Assembly: GCA_900752015.1 (NCBI GenBank)
Contig: CAADTZ010000082.1
Location: 1-36,745, forward strand
DNA: 36,745 nucleotides
Direction: 5' to 3'
From: an uncultured Collinsella sp.
GTDB lineage: Bacteria; Actinomycetota; Coriobacteriia; Coriobacteriales; Coriobacteriaceae
Both the position numbers and the translations under genes were made by a program. The notes below the pieces were generated by a model. It saw only the letters and a program-made list of their open reading frames with translations. It was not told the origin of the DNA and ran no database searches. Shown here in pieces: positions 7,135-15,391 of this stretch. Numbering within the stretch: position 1 is the stretch's first letter; the number at the start of each line of letters is the position of its first letter.

Positions 7135-9333
7135 ATGGGTCCTCGCCAACGACAGGGACGCAGTCGCTCCAAGACGCATGTCCTTCCCATGATCTTGCTC
7201 TCGTTTTTGGGCTTTCTGCTTATCGCGGGCGTAGCGTTTGGCATCGGCATGATCGGCAACGTCAACCGCTGGCTGTCCGACCTGCCCGACTACACCGACG
7301 CCAACGCTTACCTAGTAAGTGAGCCCACCGAAATCGTCGACTGCAACGGCAACAAGATCGCGAGCTTCTACACTCAAAACCGCAAGTCCATCACCAAGGA
7401 CCAGGTGTCCCCGTACGTGCTGCAGGGCACCGTCGACGTTGAGGACGAGCGCTTCTACGAGCATGGCGGCATCGACCTTTGGGGCATTGCACGCGCATCG
7501 GTGGCGACCCTCACCGGCGGCCACGAGGGCGCATCGACCATCACCCAGCAGCTGGTTCGCAACACCATCTTGCAGGAGGAACAATTCGACTCGACCATCG
7601 AGCGTAAGGTGCGCGAGGCCTATATCGCCATCAAGATGGAGGATATGTACTCCAAGGACGAGATCCTCATGATGTACCTCAACACCATCTACTACGGCCA
7701 TGGAGCATATGGCATCGAGGCCGCCGCCGAGACCTATCTGTCCAAGACCGCCGCCGACCTCACCCTGAGCGAGGCCGCGCTGCTCATCGGCCTTCCCAAC
7801 TCGCCCTCGCAGTACGACCCCACGGTTAATCCCGACCTGGCGCTGTCCCGCCGCAACAAGGTTCTAGACAACATGCTGCGTCTGGGCCACATCACGCAGG
7901 AAGAGCACGATGCCGCACAGGCTGAGCCCATCACGCTTAACGTGACCGAGATTTCGGGCAGCGGCGTCGATGTGTACTCTCAACCCTACTTTGTCTCCTA
8001 CGTTAAGCAGCTGCTTGAGCAGGAGTTCTCCACCGACGTGCTCTTTAAGGGCGGTCTGACCGTCAAGACCACCATCGACCCCACCATGCAGCAGGTGGCC
8101 GAGGAGGCTGTGCGCGCGCAGCTCGACACGCTTTCGCTCGACGGCCTGGACATGGGCATGGTCGTCGTTGACCCCAAGACCGGCTACATCAAGTGCATGG
8201 TGGGCGGCTACGACTACAACGCCGACGAGAATCACGTGAACCACGCTACGGCAAAGCGCCCCGTGGGCTCCACGTTTAAGGCCTTTACGCTGGCAACTGC
8301 CATCCAAAACGGCATGAATCCCAACGTCACCCTCAACTGCAACTCGCCTCTTACAGCCAAGGGCACCACGACCAAGGTGCAAAACTATGCCAACCAGAGC
8401 TATGGCAACATCACGCTTAAGCAGGCAACGGCATACTCATCCAACACCGGCTACATTCAGGTGGCAGAAGCCATCGGCAACAACAAGATCATGTCGCTCG
8501 TCAAAAAGCTCGGCATCGATCCCGCCAAGGACAATATCGAGGACGTTCCCGTCATGACGCTCGGCACCGGGTCCATCTCGCCGCTCGAGATGGCATCGGC
8601 CTACGCCACTTTTGCCAACGGCGGCTATTATCGCCAGCCGATCGCCATCACCGAGATCGACTCACGTACCGGATCAGTTCTGTACCAGCACACCGACAAT
8701 CCCACGCAGGTGCTCACCGAAGGCGAGGCCGCCGCGGTTACCGACGTTCTATCCGGTGTTATGCAGGGCAGCGGCACGGGTGCCGCCGGCGCGCTGAGCG
8801 TCAACCAGCCCTATGCCGGCAAGACGGGCACCACCGACAACACCACCAACCTGTGGTTCTGCGGCTACACGCCGCAACTGGCATGCGCCCTGTGGACCGG
8901 TTATTCCGCAGGCGAGATTCCCATCCAAAAGTACGGCACGGACCTGCTGGGAGACAGCACCAACCTGCCCGTCTTTAAGAAGTTCATGAACACCGTTTTG
9001 GCCGGAACCGAGCGCGAGGAGTTCGCGACCGGAACGGCTCCCACGTACAAGAACAATAACGTCTGGAAGTTCTACGGCACAAACAACAAAAAGGAAGACA
9101 AAGAGGACGAAGACAAGGAAAAAGAAGAGGAAAAGGAAGAGACCACCACAACCACCACAACGACAACAACGACCACTGAAACCCCGAGCGGCAACACCAC
9201 CGGCGATAGCGGTACGACAGGTGGCGACGGTGGCACGGGTGGCGACGGTGGCACGCCGACGCCGACGCCCACGCCCGATCCTACGCCCACACCCGATCCT
9301 ACGCCCACGCCCGACCCATCTACGGGCCAGTAA
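7135..9333 (+). CDS. Class A penicillin-binding protein (transglycosylase/transpeptidase)
   Basis: This bifunctional enzyme polymerises and cross-links peptidoglycan on the outer face of the membrane. The 732-residue product has a basic N-terminus, one transmembrane anchor (about residues 16-40), a family 51 glycosyltransferase domain with EDERFYEH (catalytic Glu about 103) and TITQQLVRN, and a transpeptidase domain with STFK (Ser379, Lys382), SSN (435-437) and KTG (563-565). After about residue 645 comes a low-complexity tail: a Lys/Glu-rich stretch, a threonine run, glycine-rich segments and Pro-Thr-Asp repeats encoded by an 18-bp tandem DNA repeat near 9280-9325. ATG at 7135 follows CCGGAGGT. 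A strong terminator follows. Confidence 0.95.
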   Translation: MGPRQRQGRSRSKTHVLPMILLSFLGFLLIAGVAFGIGMIGNVNRWLSDLPDYTDANAYLVSEPTEIVDCNGNKIASFYTQNRKSITKDQVSPYVLQGTVDVEDERFYEHGGIDLWGIARASVATLTGGHEGASTITQQLVRNTILQEEQFDSTIERKVREAYIAIKMEDMYSKDEILMMYLNTIYYGHGAYGIEAAAETYLSKTAADLTLSEAALLIGLPNSPSQYDPTVNPDLALSRRNKVLDNMLRLGHITQEEHDAAQAEPITLNVTEISGSGVDVYSQPYFVSYVKQLLEQEFSTDVLFKGGLTVKTTIDPTMQQVAEEAVRAQLDTLSLDGLDMGMVVVDPKTGYIKCMVGGYDYNADENHVNHATAKRPVGSTFKAFTLATAIQNGMNPNVTLNCNSPLTAKGTTTKVQNYANQSYGNITLKQATAYSSNTGYIQVAEAIGNNKIMSLVKKLGIDPAKDNIEDVPVMTLGTGSISPLEMASAYATFANGGYYRQPIAITEIDSRTGSVLYQHTDNPTQVLTEGEAAAVTDVLSGVMQGSGTGAAGALSVNQPYAGKTGTTDNTTNLWFCGYTPQLACALWTGYSAGEIPIQKYGTDLLGDSTNLPVFKKFMNTVLAGTEREEFATGTAPTYKNNNVWKFYGTNNKKEDKEDEDKEKEEEKEETTTTTTTTTTTTETPSGNTTGDSGTTGGDGGTGGDGGTPTPTPTPDPTPTPDPTPTPDPSTGQ

Positions 9334-9357
9334 GCGCAAAGGACGACTGACACCAAG

Positions 9358-9400
9358 GCGCCCGAGCAGCACGCACGCTGCTCGGGCGCTTCTTTATTTT
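9358..9400 (+). terminator. Intrinsic terminator of the penicillin-binding protein gene
   Basis: A perfect 13-bp stem (9358-9370 with 9377-9389), a 6-nt loop and a T-rich tract TTCTTTATTTT (9390-9400) follow the stop codon by about 25 nt. Confidence 0.95.
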
Positions 9401-9468
9401 GGCAGATGCCACAAGATGCCGCGACCTCACCGGCTACAGGACCGATAGGGCAACAGGCGCCGGCATGC

Positions 9469-9498
9469 AAAAAGGGCGCTGACCTTCGTCAACGCCCT
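9469..9498 (-). terminator. Intrinsic terminator of argR
   Basis: On the minus strand AGGGCG pairs with CGCCCT (plus 9493-9498 and 9473-9478), extended by an inner TGAC/GTCA, and is followed by TTTTTGC. It lies about 50 nt beyond the argR stop. Confidence 0.85.
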
Positions 9499-9548
9499 CG
9501 GCAATTACCTATAGCAACAATCGGCGCAGTAGCAGCGCCGCCACTCCC

Positions 9549-9986
9549 CTACTTGTGAGAGTTACTCAGCTTGTTGATGAGCGCCTCAAGGCGCTCGCCG
9601 TCCTCGGCCGTCTGCGCAATGACCAAGATCGTGTCGTTACCGGCAAGCGAGCCGAGCACGTCGGGCAGCTCCGCAGCATCGACAGCTGCGGCAATACCAG
9701 AAGCCGTACCGGGCTGTGCCTTGATCATAACCAGATTATCGGTGCGCAGTACGCCGGTAACCAACTCGGATACCATGCGCTGCAGATGCAGGTCCTCGGC
9801 AAGGACATAGATGCCCTCGGGGAGCTTACGCAGTCCCATGTCCGCGATATCGCGCGAAACGGTCGCCTGCGTGCAATCGAAACCCATGGCGCGAAGCTCG
9901 TCTACCAAAACGCGCTGCGTGCGTACGTCCTTATTGCGAACAATATCTCTAATGGCATCCTGGCGCCCATTGCGTTTTTTGGCCAT
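9549..9986 (-). CDS. argR: Arginine repressor ArgR
   Basis: This is an arginine-responsive regulator of arginine biosynthesis and catabolism. The 145-residue product has the usual winged-helix N-terminus with TQATVSRDI (residues 39-47) and the C-terminal hexamerisation and arginine-binding domain (GTASGIAAAVD at 93-103). The normally highly conserved GDDT is GNDT here: Asn117-Asp118 replaces the Asp-Asp pair that contacts the arginine side chain in characterised repressors, so effector binding may differ. Start ATG at 9986 is preceded by GAGG at 6 nt; an upstream extension lacks a site. No arginine biosynthesis gene is nearby. The AT-rich region upstream carries two TTTCGAAA palindromes and the sequence TGAATAAGAA, which could be operators. 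Confidence 0.93.
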   Translation of the reverse strand: MAKKRNGRQDAIRDIVRNKDVRTQRVLVDELRAMGFDCTQATVSRDIADMGLRKLPEGIYVLAEDLHLQRMVSELVTGVLRTDNLVMIKAQPGTASGIAAAVDAAELPDVLGSLAGNDTILVIAQTAEDGERLEALINKLSNSHK

Positions 9987-10076
9987 ACAAAACCTCACTC
10001 CAAAAGATGGTGGAGACAATCACTTAGTGATTGAATAGTTTAGCGCTATTTGAAGGTTTTAGTGAATAAGAACGCA

Positions 10077-10109
10077 TTTCGAAACAATTCCATGCAATTT
10101 ATTTCGAAA
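10077..10109. promoter_or_regulatory. Two TTTCGAAA palindromes upstream of argR
   Basis: Perfect 8-bp palindromes lie at 10077-10084 and 10102-10109, 25 bp apart, in an AT-rich segment between argR and the next gene. Paired palindromes in a promoter region suggest a regulator site, but in AT-rich DNA this may be chance. Confidence 0.35.
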
Positions 10110-10118
10110 ATCACGCTA

Positions 10119-11195
10119 TTAGACAGTCTTGGCGCCCGAACGGTTGAAAAAGGCCGCCAGATGCGTATACAACGCACACCGCGTGGGCTTGGCGCTGGCT
10201 ATCGAACCATAGAGCAGACCTAGGCCACGATGATTGCCCTTAAGGGCCGCAACCATCTGACGAGTACGCTGTGCTTCGAGCATATCATGCAAACGAGCCG
10301 AACGCTCTATTGAAGACACCCCATGGGGGCTCAGACACAAATTTTCGATGCAGGCGACCAGACCGGCGTAGTAATACCGCTGGCAGACCAGTTTCAACTG
10401 ATCGCTACCGCCCGCGACGGCAAGCGAGTCGACAAGCCTGTCGAGCGCCCCGATATCATCAGAAAGCCTGGCAAACATCGTGGGGTCAAACGTCTCCGTA
10501 ATCGACGGCGCCACTGCATGAAAACAGGCACGGCCACATCCCGAAACGCGCTTTGCACGCGAAAGCGCAAACGTCAAAAAAGACACCGTACGAAATGCAT
10601 CGCCATGCGCAAGGCATGCCTCAAAGAGGGCGCGATCATACAGCATGCCAGAGGTCTGTCGGATTAAACCACAGGAGACCAATAGGGTCAGGCAAGCCGC
10701 CTGATCCTCGTCGCCAGAAACGGAGGTCGCGTCCAAAACTCGGGAATGACGCTCGCGGTGAACATCGTAGCGATCGAGCGAAACAGAGGGAAACACGATG
10801 TCAGCCGAAGCGTCGCAGGAGCTTTCGACCATCTGCGAAAGGGACTGCGGCGCAAACCACTCACTGGCATTCATCGCAATGATCTGGGAGCCGCGCGAAG
10901 CCGCAAAGCCGGCACGCAGGCAGGCGCCAGGCGCTGGGTCCTCAACATCAATCAAATCAATATGAATGTCTCTGCCGGCAGCAACTTCGAGCGAATGGCG
11001 CACACCGGCTACCACGCCGCGGCAAACGACGACAATTTGCAAATCGTAGAGGTCTTGGTTCTGGACACTCTCGAGGGCGCGCATCGCATAGCTGGGCGAA
11101 CCCTCAACAATCAGGATCACCGAAAGTCGCGGATGCGAACCACGTCGAACCAAGTTATCCGTCCTCTCGACAGCCATTAACAAACTGTCGTTCAT
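10119..11195 (-). CDS. Family 2 glycosyltransferase-like protein with degenerate motifs
   Basis: The 358-residue product begins like a GT-A fold family 2 glycosyltransferase: LSVILIVEGSPSYAMRALESVQNQDLYDLQIVVV aligns with the nucleotide-sugar-binding strand and helix of that family. However, the DDGS that normally follows is VCRG, and the metal-binding DxD position appears as MNASEW. The remainder, rich in helices and cysteines, is not recognised. It may be a non-catalytic relative or a transferase with divergent motifs. ATG at 11195 follows GGGGTGT; another ATG 15 nt upstream is possible but has a weaker context. It sits between argR and truA with about 120 nt to truA, so its regulation is unclear. 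Confidence 0.6.
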   Translation of the reverse strand: MNDSLLMAVERTDNLVRRGSHPRLSVILIVEGSPSYAMRALESVQNQDLYDLQIVVVCRGVVAGVRHSLEVAAGRDIHIDLIDVEDPAPGACLRAGFAASRGSQIIAMNASEWFAPQSLSQMVESSCDASADIVFPSVSLDRYDVHRERHSRVLDATSVSGDEDQAACLTLLVSCGLIRQTSGMLYDRALFEACLAHGDAFRTVSFLTFALSRAKRVSGCGRACFHAVAPSITETFDPTMFARLSDDIGALDRLVDSLAVAGGSDQLKLVCQRYYYAGLVACIENLCLSPHGVSSIERSARLHDMLEAQRTRQMVAALKGNHRGLGLLYGSIASAKPTRCALYTHLAAFFNRSGAKTV

Positions 11196-11314
11196 GGTAC
11201 ACCCCGTCATTTAATGCGGATGGTCGCCCGTCGCGATGCACGTCAAGAACAGATGTTGCACACGCCCCGCCCACAGGCACCGCACACAAAGATTGCCGTC
11301 AGGCAGCCACTTCC

Positions 11315-12139
11315 CTAATCGAGCACCACAAGCTCGGTTGGGTCGTAGTCCACGCCCATAAAGGTAAGACCGCATGCAGGCGCCGTAGGACCAGCAGCGG
11401 AGCGATCGCAGGCATCAATTACCTCGCGCATCCACTCGGGATCGCGGCGATGCATGCCGATCTCGACGAGGGTGCCCACAATGGTTCGCACCATCGAATG
11501 TAAAAACGCGTTGCCCTCGATGGTAAACGTGAGGATGTCCTCGCCAAAGGCGACCTCATGGCCAAACTCGGCACGCATTACACAACGGTGCGTAGGTTTG
11601 CCCACGGCAGAGGCGACCTTGCAAAAGCTCTTAAAGTCCTGCTCGCCCAAAAGCGCAGGGCAGGCGGCCGCCATCACATCGACGTCGAGGGGATAGCGAT
11701 GCCACCACACGGCACCGCGTGACAGCACGGGCCGCGCGTCACGGTCGGCAATGCGATAGGTGTAAGTGCGAGAACGCGCGTCAAAACGTGCAGAAAAGCC
11801 TTTACGGGCCCTGTAGACCTCGTTTATGGCGATATCTTTGGGAAGGAGGGCATCCATAGCCCGCAGCCACCTACGGCGTGTCAGGGCGAGCTCAGCGTCC
11901 GTTACGGGCACGCTGATGTATTGGGCCACCGCATGCACGCCGGCATCGGTACGTCCCGCGCACGTCAGATCGATTGGGCGGCGCAGCAACGTCTCGATTG
12001 CACGGCGCAGATCGCCCGCAACCGTCGTCTGGCCCGGCTGCTCGGCAAATCCGCTATAGGAGGAGCCATCGTAGGCCACACGAAATACAAGGGTGGCGTC
12101 GAGCTCGGGGGTCGAATTGAAATCAGACGGCGCAGTCAT
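11315..12139 (-). CDS. truA: tRNA pseudouridine synthase A
   Basis: TruA converts uridines 38-40 in the tRNA anticodon arm to pseudouridine. The 274-residue protein contains the hallmark AGRTDAGVHA at residues 61-70, with Asp65 the catalytic aspartate, an N-terminal RVAYDGSSYSGF and a C-terminal region with FLHSMVRTIVGTLVEIG typical of TruA. Start ATG at 12139 follows GGGAGC. The gene lies directly downstream of the ribosomal block but beyond the strong rplQ terminator, which is a common genomic order (rplQ-truA), so it may be expressed by read-through or its own promoter. Confidence 0.96.
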   Translation of the reverse strand: MTAPSDFNSTPELDATLVFRVAYDGSSYSGFAEQPGQTTVAGDLRRAIETLLRRPIDLTCAGRTDAGVHAVAQYISVPVTDAELALTRRRWLRAMDALLPKDIAINEVYRARKGFSARFDARSRTYTYRIADRDARPVLSRGAVWWHRYPLDVDVMAAACPALLGEQDFKSFCKVASAVGKPTHRCVMRAEFGHEVAFGEDILTFTIEGNAFLHSMVRTIVGTLVEIGMHRRDPEWMREVIDACDRSAAGPTAPACGLTFMGVDYDPTELVVLD

Positions 12140-12173
12140 GGGCGCTCCCTACAAACAAGCAACGGTATTTCGA

Positions 12174-12205
12174 CAAAAAAAGAGGGGTACGCGAACGTAC
12201 CCCTC
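12174..12205 (-). terminator. Terminator closing the ribosomal operon
   Basis: GAGGGGTACG and CGTACCCCTC (12182-12191 with 12196-12205) form a perfect 10-bp stem with a 4-nt loop. On the minus strand it is followed by seven T residues (12175-12181). It lies 26 nt after the rplQ stop. Confidence 0.95.
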
Positions 12206-12231
12206 GAATATAGCCTATGCAGACGGAATGT

Positions 12232-12699
12232 CTACTCAGCGGTCTCCTCAGCAGGAGCCTCCTCGACAGCCTCGACCTTCTTGGGAGCAGCGGCCTTCTT
12301 GGGGGCCGGAGCAGCCTTCTTGGCCTTAGGCGTGCAAGGCTCGGTGACGAGCTCCATGATAACGATGGGAGCGTTGTCGCCCTTGCGGTTACCGAGCTTC
12401 ATGATGCGCGTGTAACCGCCGTTGCGGTCCTGCCACATGCCCTGAGCAGCCTTGTCGAAGATCTCGGCAACGAGCTGCTTATCACCGAGCTTGGCGATAG
12501 CCAGACGACGAGAGTGCAGGTCGCCCTTCTTGGCCCAGGTGATGATCGGATCGACGACCGAACGCAGCGCCTTAGCGCGGGTCTCGGTGGTCTTGATGCG
12601 GTCGTTCTCGAAGAGGGCCTTAGCAAGGCTCTTCTTCATGGCCTTGGTGTGGCTCGCATCGGTGCCGAGCTTCAGGCCCTTCTTAACGTTGTGACGCAT
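12232..12699 (-). CDS. rplQ: 50S ribosomal protein L17
   Basis: L17 is a large-subunit protein near the exit tunnel. The core (residues 1-120) is typical: MRHNVKKGLKLGTDASHTKAM, then TKTTETRAKALR-like IKTTETRAKALRSV. The 155-residue product adds a C-terminal Lys/Ala/Pro then Glu-rich tail from about residue 122, common in actinobacterial L17 forms. It is the last gene of the block, 30 nt after rpoA. Confidence 0.97.
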   Translation of the reverse strand: MRHNVKKGLKLGTDASHTKAMKKSLAKALFENDRIKTTETRAKALRSVVDPIITWAKKGDLHSRRLAIAKLGDKQLVAEIFDKAAQGMWQDRNGGYTRIMKLGNRKGDNAPIVIMELVTEPCTPKAKKAAPAPKKAAAPKKVEAVEEAPAEETAE

Positions 12700-12729
12700 G
12701 GTCTAGTTTCTCCTCAAATATGCGAAGCA

Positions 12730-13671
12730 TTAAGCCTTCAGGCTCAGGCCCATGGACTCAAGCTTGTCCTTCACTTCCTCGATCGACTTAACACCGAAGT
12801 TACGGATGTTGAGCAGATCGTTCTCCGAGAACTCAACGAGCTGACGGACCGAGTGAATGCTGGCGCGCTTAAGGCAGTTGTAGGAACGGACGGAAAGGTC
12901 CAGATCCTCGATCTGCTTGTCCAGCTCGGCGTTGTCGTTGGTGACCTCGGGAGCGAAGATCGAAGCCTCCTCCTCGACCTCGGGGGTCTCGGCAAGGTTC
13001 ATAAAGGCGGCCATATGCTGGTTGATGATATTGGCAGCCTGGACCACGGCGTCGCGCGGGGCGATGGAGCCGTTGGTCTCGATCTCGAGGACAAGGCGGT
13101 CGTAGTCGGTGTGCTGACCGACACGGCAAGCCTCAACGAGCTTGGCGCAACGGGAAACCGGCGAGTACAGCGAGTCGACGTGGATCACACCGATGGGATC
13201 GTTGTCGCGCTTGTTGGCCTCGCCAGAGACATAGCCGCGGCCATAGCCGATGCGCATGCTCATGGTGAGATGGCCGCCCTCGGTGAGCGTAGCAATGTGC
13301 TGCTCGGGGTTGACCAGCTCAAACTCGGACGGAATAAAGAAGTCCGCACCGGTGACCTCGCAAGGGCCGTCAACCGAGATGGTGGCGGTCGCCTCGTCGG
13401 TCGTGCCGAGAGCCCTGAAGACAAGACCCTTGACATTCAGGACGATATCGGTGACATCCTCGACCATGTTAGGGATGGTCATGAACTCGTGCTGCGCACC
13501 ATCGATCTGAATGGCCTCGACGGCGGCACCCTCGAGCGAGGACAGAAGAACACGACGAAGCGAGTTACCCAGCGTATCGCCGTAGCCACGCTCGAGCGGC
13601 TCGACGGAGACACGAGCAGAGGTCTCGTTGATCTCTTCGACCTGAACCTGAGGCCTAATGAATTCTGACAT
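12730..13671 (-). CDS. rpoA: RNA polymerase alpha subunit
   Basis: The alpha subunit nucleates RNA polymerase assembly and contacts activators and UP elements. At 313 residues it is normal length. The N-terminal assembly domain includes PLERGYGDTLGNSLRRVLLSS (first 20 residues shown in part) near 26-46. An acidic linker at about 220-245 leads to the C-terminal domain, with LSVRSYNCLKRASIHSV and NFGVKSIEEVKDKL. It lies between rpsD and rplQ, the usual order. Confidence 0.97.
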   Translation of the reverse strand: MSEFIRPQVQVEEINETSARVSVEPLERGYGDTLGNSLRRVLLSSLEGAAVEAIQIDGAQHEFMTIPNMVEDVTDIVLNVKGLVFRALGTTDEATATISVDGPCEVTGADFFIPSEFELVNPEQHIATLTEGGHLTMSMRIGYGRGYVSGEANKRDNDPIGVIHVDSLYSPVSRCAKLVEACRVGQHTDYDRLVLEIETNGSIAPRDAVVQAANIINQHMAAFMNLAETPEVEEEASIFAPEVTNDNAELDKQIEDLDLSVRSYNCLKRASIHSVRQLVEFSENDLLNIRNFGVKSIEEVKDKLESMGLSLKA

Positions 13672-13703
13672 GTATTACCTCCAGCCTCAGCAGCCCGGAT
13701 GGA

Positions 13704-14300
13704 CTACTTAGAGTAGAGCTCGACGATGAGCTGCTCGTTGATATCACCGCTGATCTGCTCACGCGTCGGCAGAGCGAGCACGTTACCAGACAGCTTCTCG
13801 ATATCGACCTCGAGCCAGCCAGGGACCTCAAAGCGCTCGGAGGAAATCAGGGCCTCCTTGATGGGGAGGAGGTCACGGAACTTCTCGCCGACAGCGACGA
13901 CGTCGCCGGCCTTGACGCGGTAGGACGGGATGTCCACGCGCTTGCCGTTCACGGTGAAGTGACCGTGACGGACGGACTGACGAGCCTCTTTGCGGGTGCG
14001 GGCGAAGCCGAGACGGAAGACGACGTTGTCGAGGCGAGACTCAAGGATAATCATGAGGTTCTCACCGGTGACGCCGTTCATCTTACGGGCCTTGTTGAAG
14101 TAGCCGTGGAACTGCTTCTCCAGAACGCCATAGATGAACTTGACCTTCTGCTTCTCACGCAGCTGCATGCCGTACTCAGATTCCTTGCGACGGCGCTTGG
14201 GCTGACGGATAGATTCCTTCTTGCTGCTGTAACCGAGCTCAGCGGGATCGATCCCGAGCTGACGGCAGCGCTTAAGAACAGGAGTCCTGTCGATTGCCAT
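13704..14300 (-). CDS. rpsD: 30S ribosomal protein S4
   Basis: S4 is a primary 16S rRNA-binding protein. The 198-residue product has the S4 N-domain with RRRKESEYGMQLREKQKVK and the S4 RNA-binding domain around residues 90-150 (ESRLDNVVFRLGFA, ARQSVRHGHFTVNGK). The N-terminal zinc cysteines seen in some S4 forms are absent. In many bacteria S4 represses its own operon, but no site can be assigned here. Confidence 0.97.
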   Translation of the reverse strand: MAIDRTPVLKRCRQLGIDPAELGYSSKKESIRQPKRRRKESEYGMQLREKQKVKFIYGVLEKQFHGYFNKARKMNGVTGENLMIILESRLDNVVFRLGFARTRKEARQSVRHGHFTVNGKRVDIPSYRVKAGDVVAVGEKFRDLLPIKEALISSERFEVPGWLEVDIEKLSGNVLALPTREQISGDINEQLIVELYSK

Positions 14301-14319
14301 ATTGATACGATCCTTTCAG

Positions 14320-14724
14320 TTACACGCGGCGACGCTTCTTGGGGCGGCAGCCGTTGTGCGGAATGGGGGTCTTGTCCTGGATGCTCGAGACCTCGAGGCC
14401 AGCAGCCTGGAGGGAGCGGATGGCGGTCTCACGACCGGAGCCGGGGCCCTTGACGAAGACGGAAACCTTCTTCATACCGTGCTCCATGGCCTGCTTGGCA
14501 GCAGCCTCGGCAGCCATCTGGGCAGCGAACGGCGTGGACTTACGGGAGCCCTTGAAGCCCACCTGGCCAGCCGACTTCCAGGAAATGACGTTGCCCTGGG
14601 GATCGGTGATCGAAACGATCGTGTTGTTGAACGTAGAACGAATGTGAGCCTGGCCCACGGAAATGTTCTTACGGTCCGCGCGCTTCAGACGGGCAGCGCG
14701 AACGTTCTTCTTAGCAGTAGCCAT
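14320..14724 (-). CDS. rpsK: 30S ribosomal protein S11
   Basis: S11 forms part of the platform of the small subunit. The 134-residue protein contains the conserved HIRSTFNNTIVSITD and the C-terminal KTPIPHNGCRPKKRRRV. It lies 14 nt from rpsM and 19 nt from rpsD within the operon. Confidence 0.97.
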   Translation of the reverse strand: MATAKKNVRAARLKRADRKNISVGQAHIRSTFNNTIVSITDPQGNVISWKSAGQVGFKGSRKSTPFAAQMAAEAAAKQAMEHGMKKVSVFVKGPGSGRETAIRSLQAAGLEVSSIQDKTPIPHNGCRPKKRRRV

Positions 14725-14738
14725 CTATCTAGCGCTCC

Positions 14739-15113
14739 TTATTTCTTCTTCTTAGCACCGATCTGACGCTTCGGGCCCTTGCGGGTACGAGCGTTAGTGT
14801 GGGTGCGCTGGCCGCGGACCGGGAGGCCCTTGCGGTGACGAAGGCCGCGGTTGCAGCCGATGTCCATAAGGCGCTTGACGTTCTGGTTGCGCTCACGGCG
14901 GAGGTCGCCCTCAACCATGATCTGATTCTTATCGATATAATCGCGGATGGCGTTAACCTCATCCTCGGTGAGGTCCTTAACGCGCGTATCCACGTTAACG
15001 TTGCACTCGACGCAAATCTTCGTCGCAGTGGTGCGGCCGATGCCGTAAATGTAGGTCAGACCGATCTCAACGCGCTTCTCACGCGGGAGGTCGACACCAT
15101 TAATACGGGCCAA
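14739..15113 (-). CDS. rpsM: 30S ribosomal protein S13
   Basis: S13 is in the head of the small subunit and contacts P-site tRNA. The 124-residue protein has ARINGVDLPREKRVEIGLTY at the start, the helix-hairpin-helix region (YGIGRTTA) and the basic C-terminal RTHTNARTRKGPK. It is 14 nt downstream of rpmJ. Confidence 0.97.
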   Translation of the reverse strand: MARINGVDLPREKRVEIGLTYIYGIGRTTATKICVECNVNVDTRVKDLTEDEVNAIRDYIDKNQIMVEGDLRRERNQNVKRLMDIGCNRGLRHRKGLPVRGQRTHTNARTRKGPKRQIGAKKKK

Positions 15114-15127
15114 CGTAGTCTCCTCTC

Positions 15128-15241
15128 TTAACCCTGACGCTGCTTATGACGGGGGTTCTCGCAAATGACGAGGACCTTGCCATGGCGCCTAATGATTTTG
15201 CACTTATCGCACATCTTCTTGACCGAAGGACGTACCTTCAT
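15128..15241 (-). CDS. rpmJ: 50S ribosomal protein L36
   Basis: The 37-residue product, MKVRPSVKKMCDKCKIIRR at the start and ENPRHKQRQG at the end, is L36 of the zinc-binding type: Cys11, Cys14, a later Cys and His form the ribbon. ATG at 15241 follows GAAAGGAAG. It sits in its normal place between infA and rpsM. It is too short to stand out without a dedicated search. Confidence 0.97.
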   Translation of the reverse strand: MKVRPSVKKMCDKCKIIRRHGKVLVICENPRHKQRQG

Positions 15242-15290
15242 CGTTCTTCCTTTCGGTAGCGCTCAAACTACTTCCCTACTATCTACTCGC

Positions 15291-15366
15291 CCAGCCGCAG
15301 GCGTTTAAAACTATGGCTGGTCTTCACACACAATCCGACCGTAGGTTGAGCTAAGCCTGCAGTCGG
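15291..15366 (-). other. Two hairpins in the infA-rpmJ spacer
   Basis: The 150-bp gap between infA and rpmJ is long for this operon. It holds CCAGCC/GGCTGG (15291-15296, 15315-15320) and CCGACCGTAGG/CCTGCAGTCGG (15335-15345, 15356-15366), the latter with one mismatch and one G-U pair. Neither has a T tract. They may be an mRNA processing or control element. Confidence 0.45.
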
Positions 15367-15391
15367 AAATGGAGTGCGTGTATGCGTGCCG

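Noticed and set aside
12217..13668. Long plus-strand open frame across rplQ and rpoA
   Set aside because: It is the antisense of two certain genes; its Leu/Asp/Val-rich composition is typical of such shadows.
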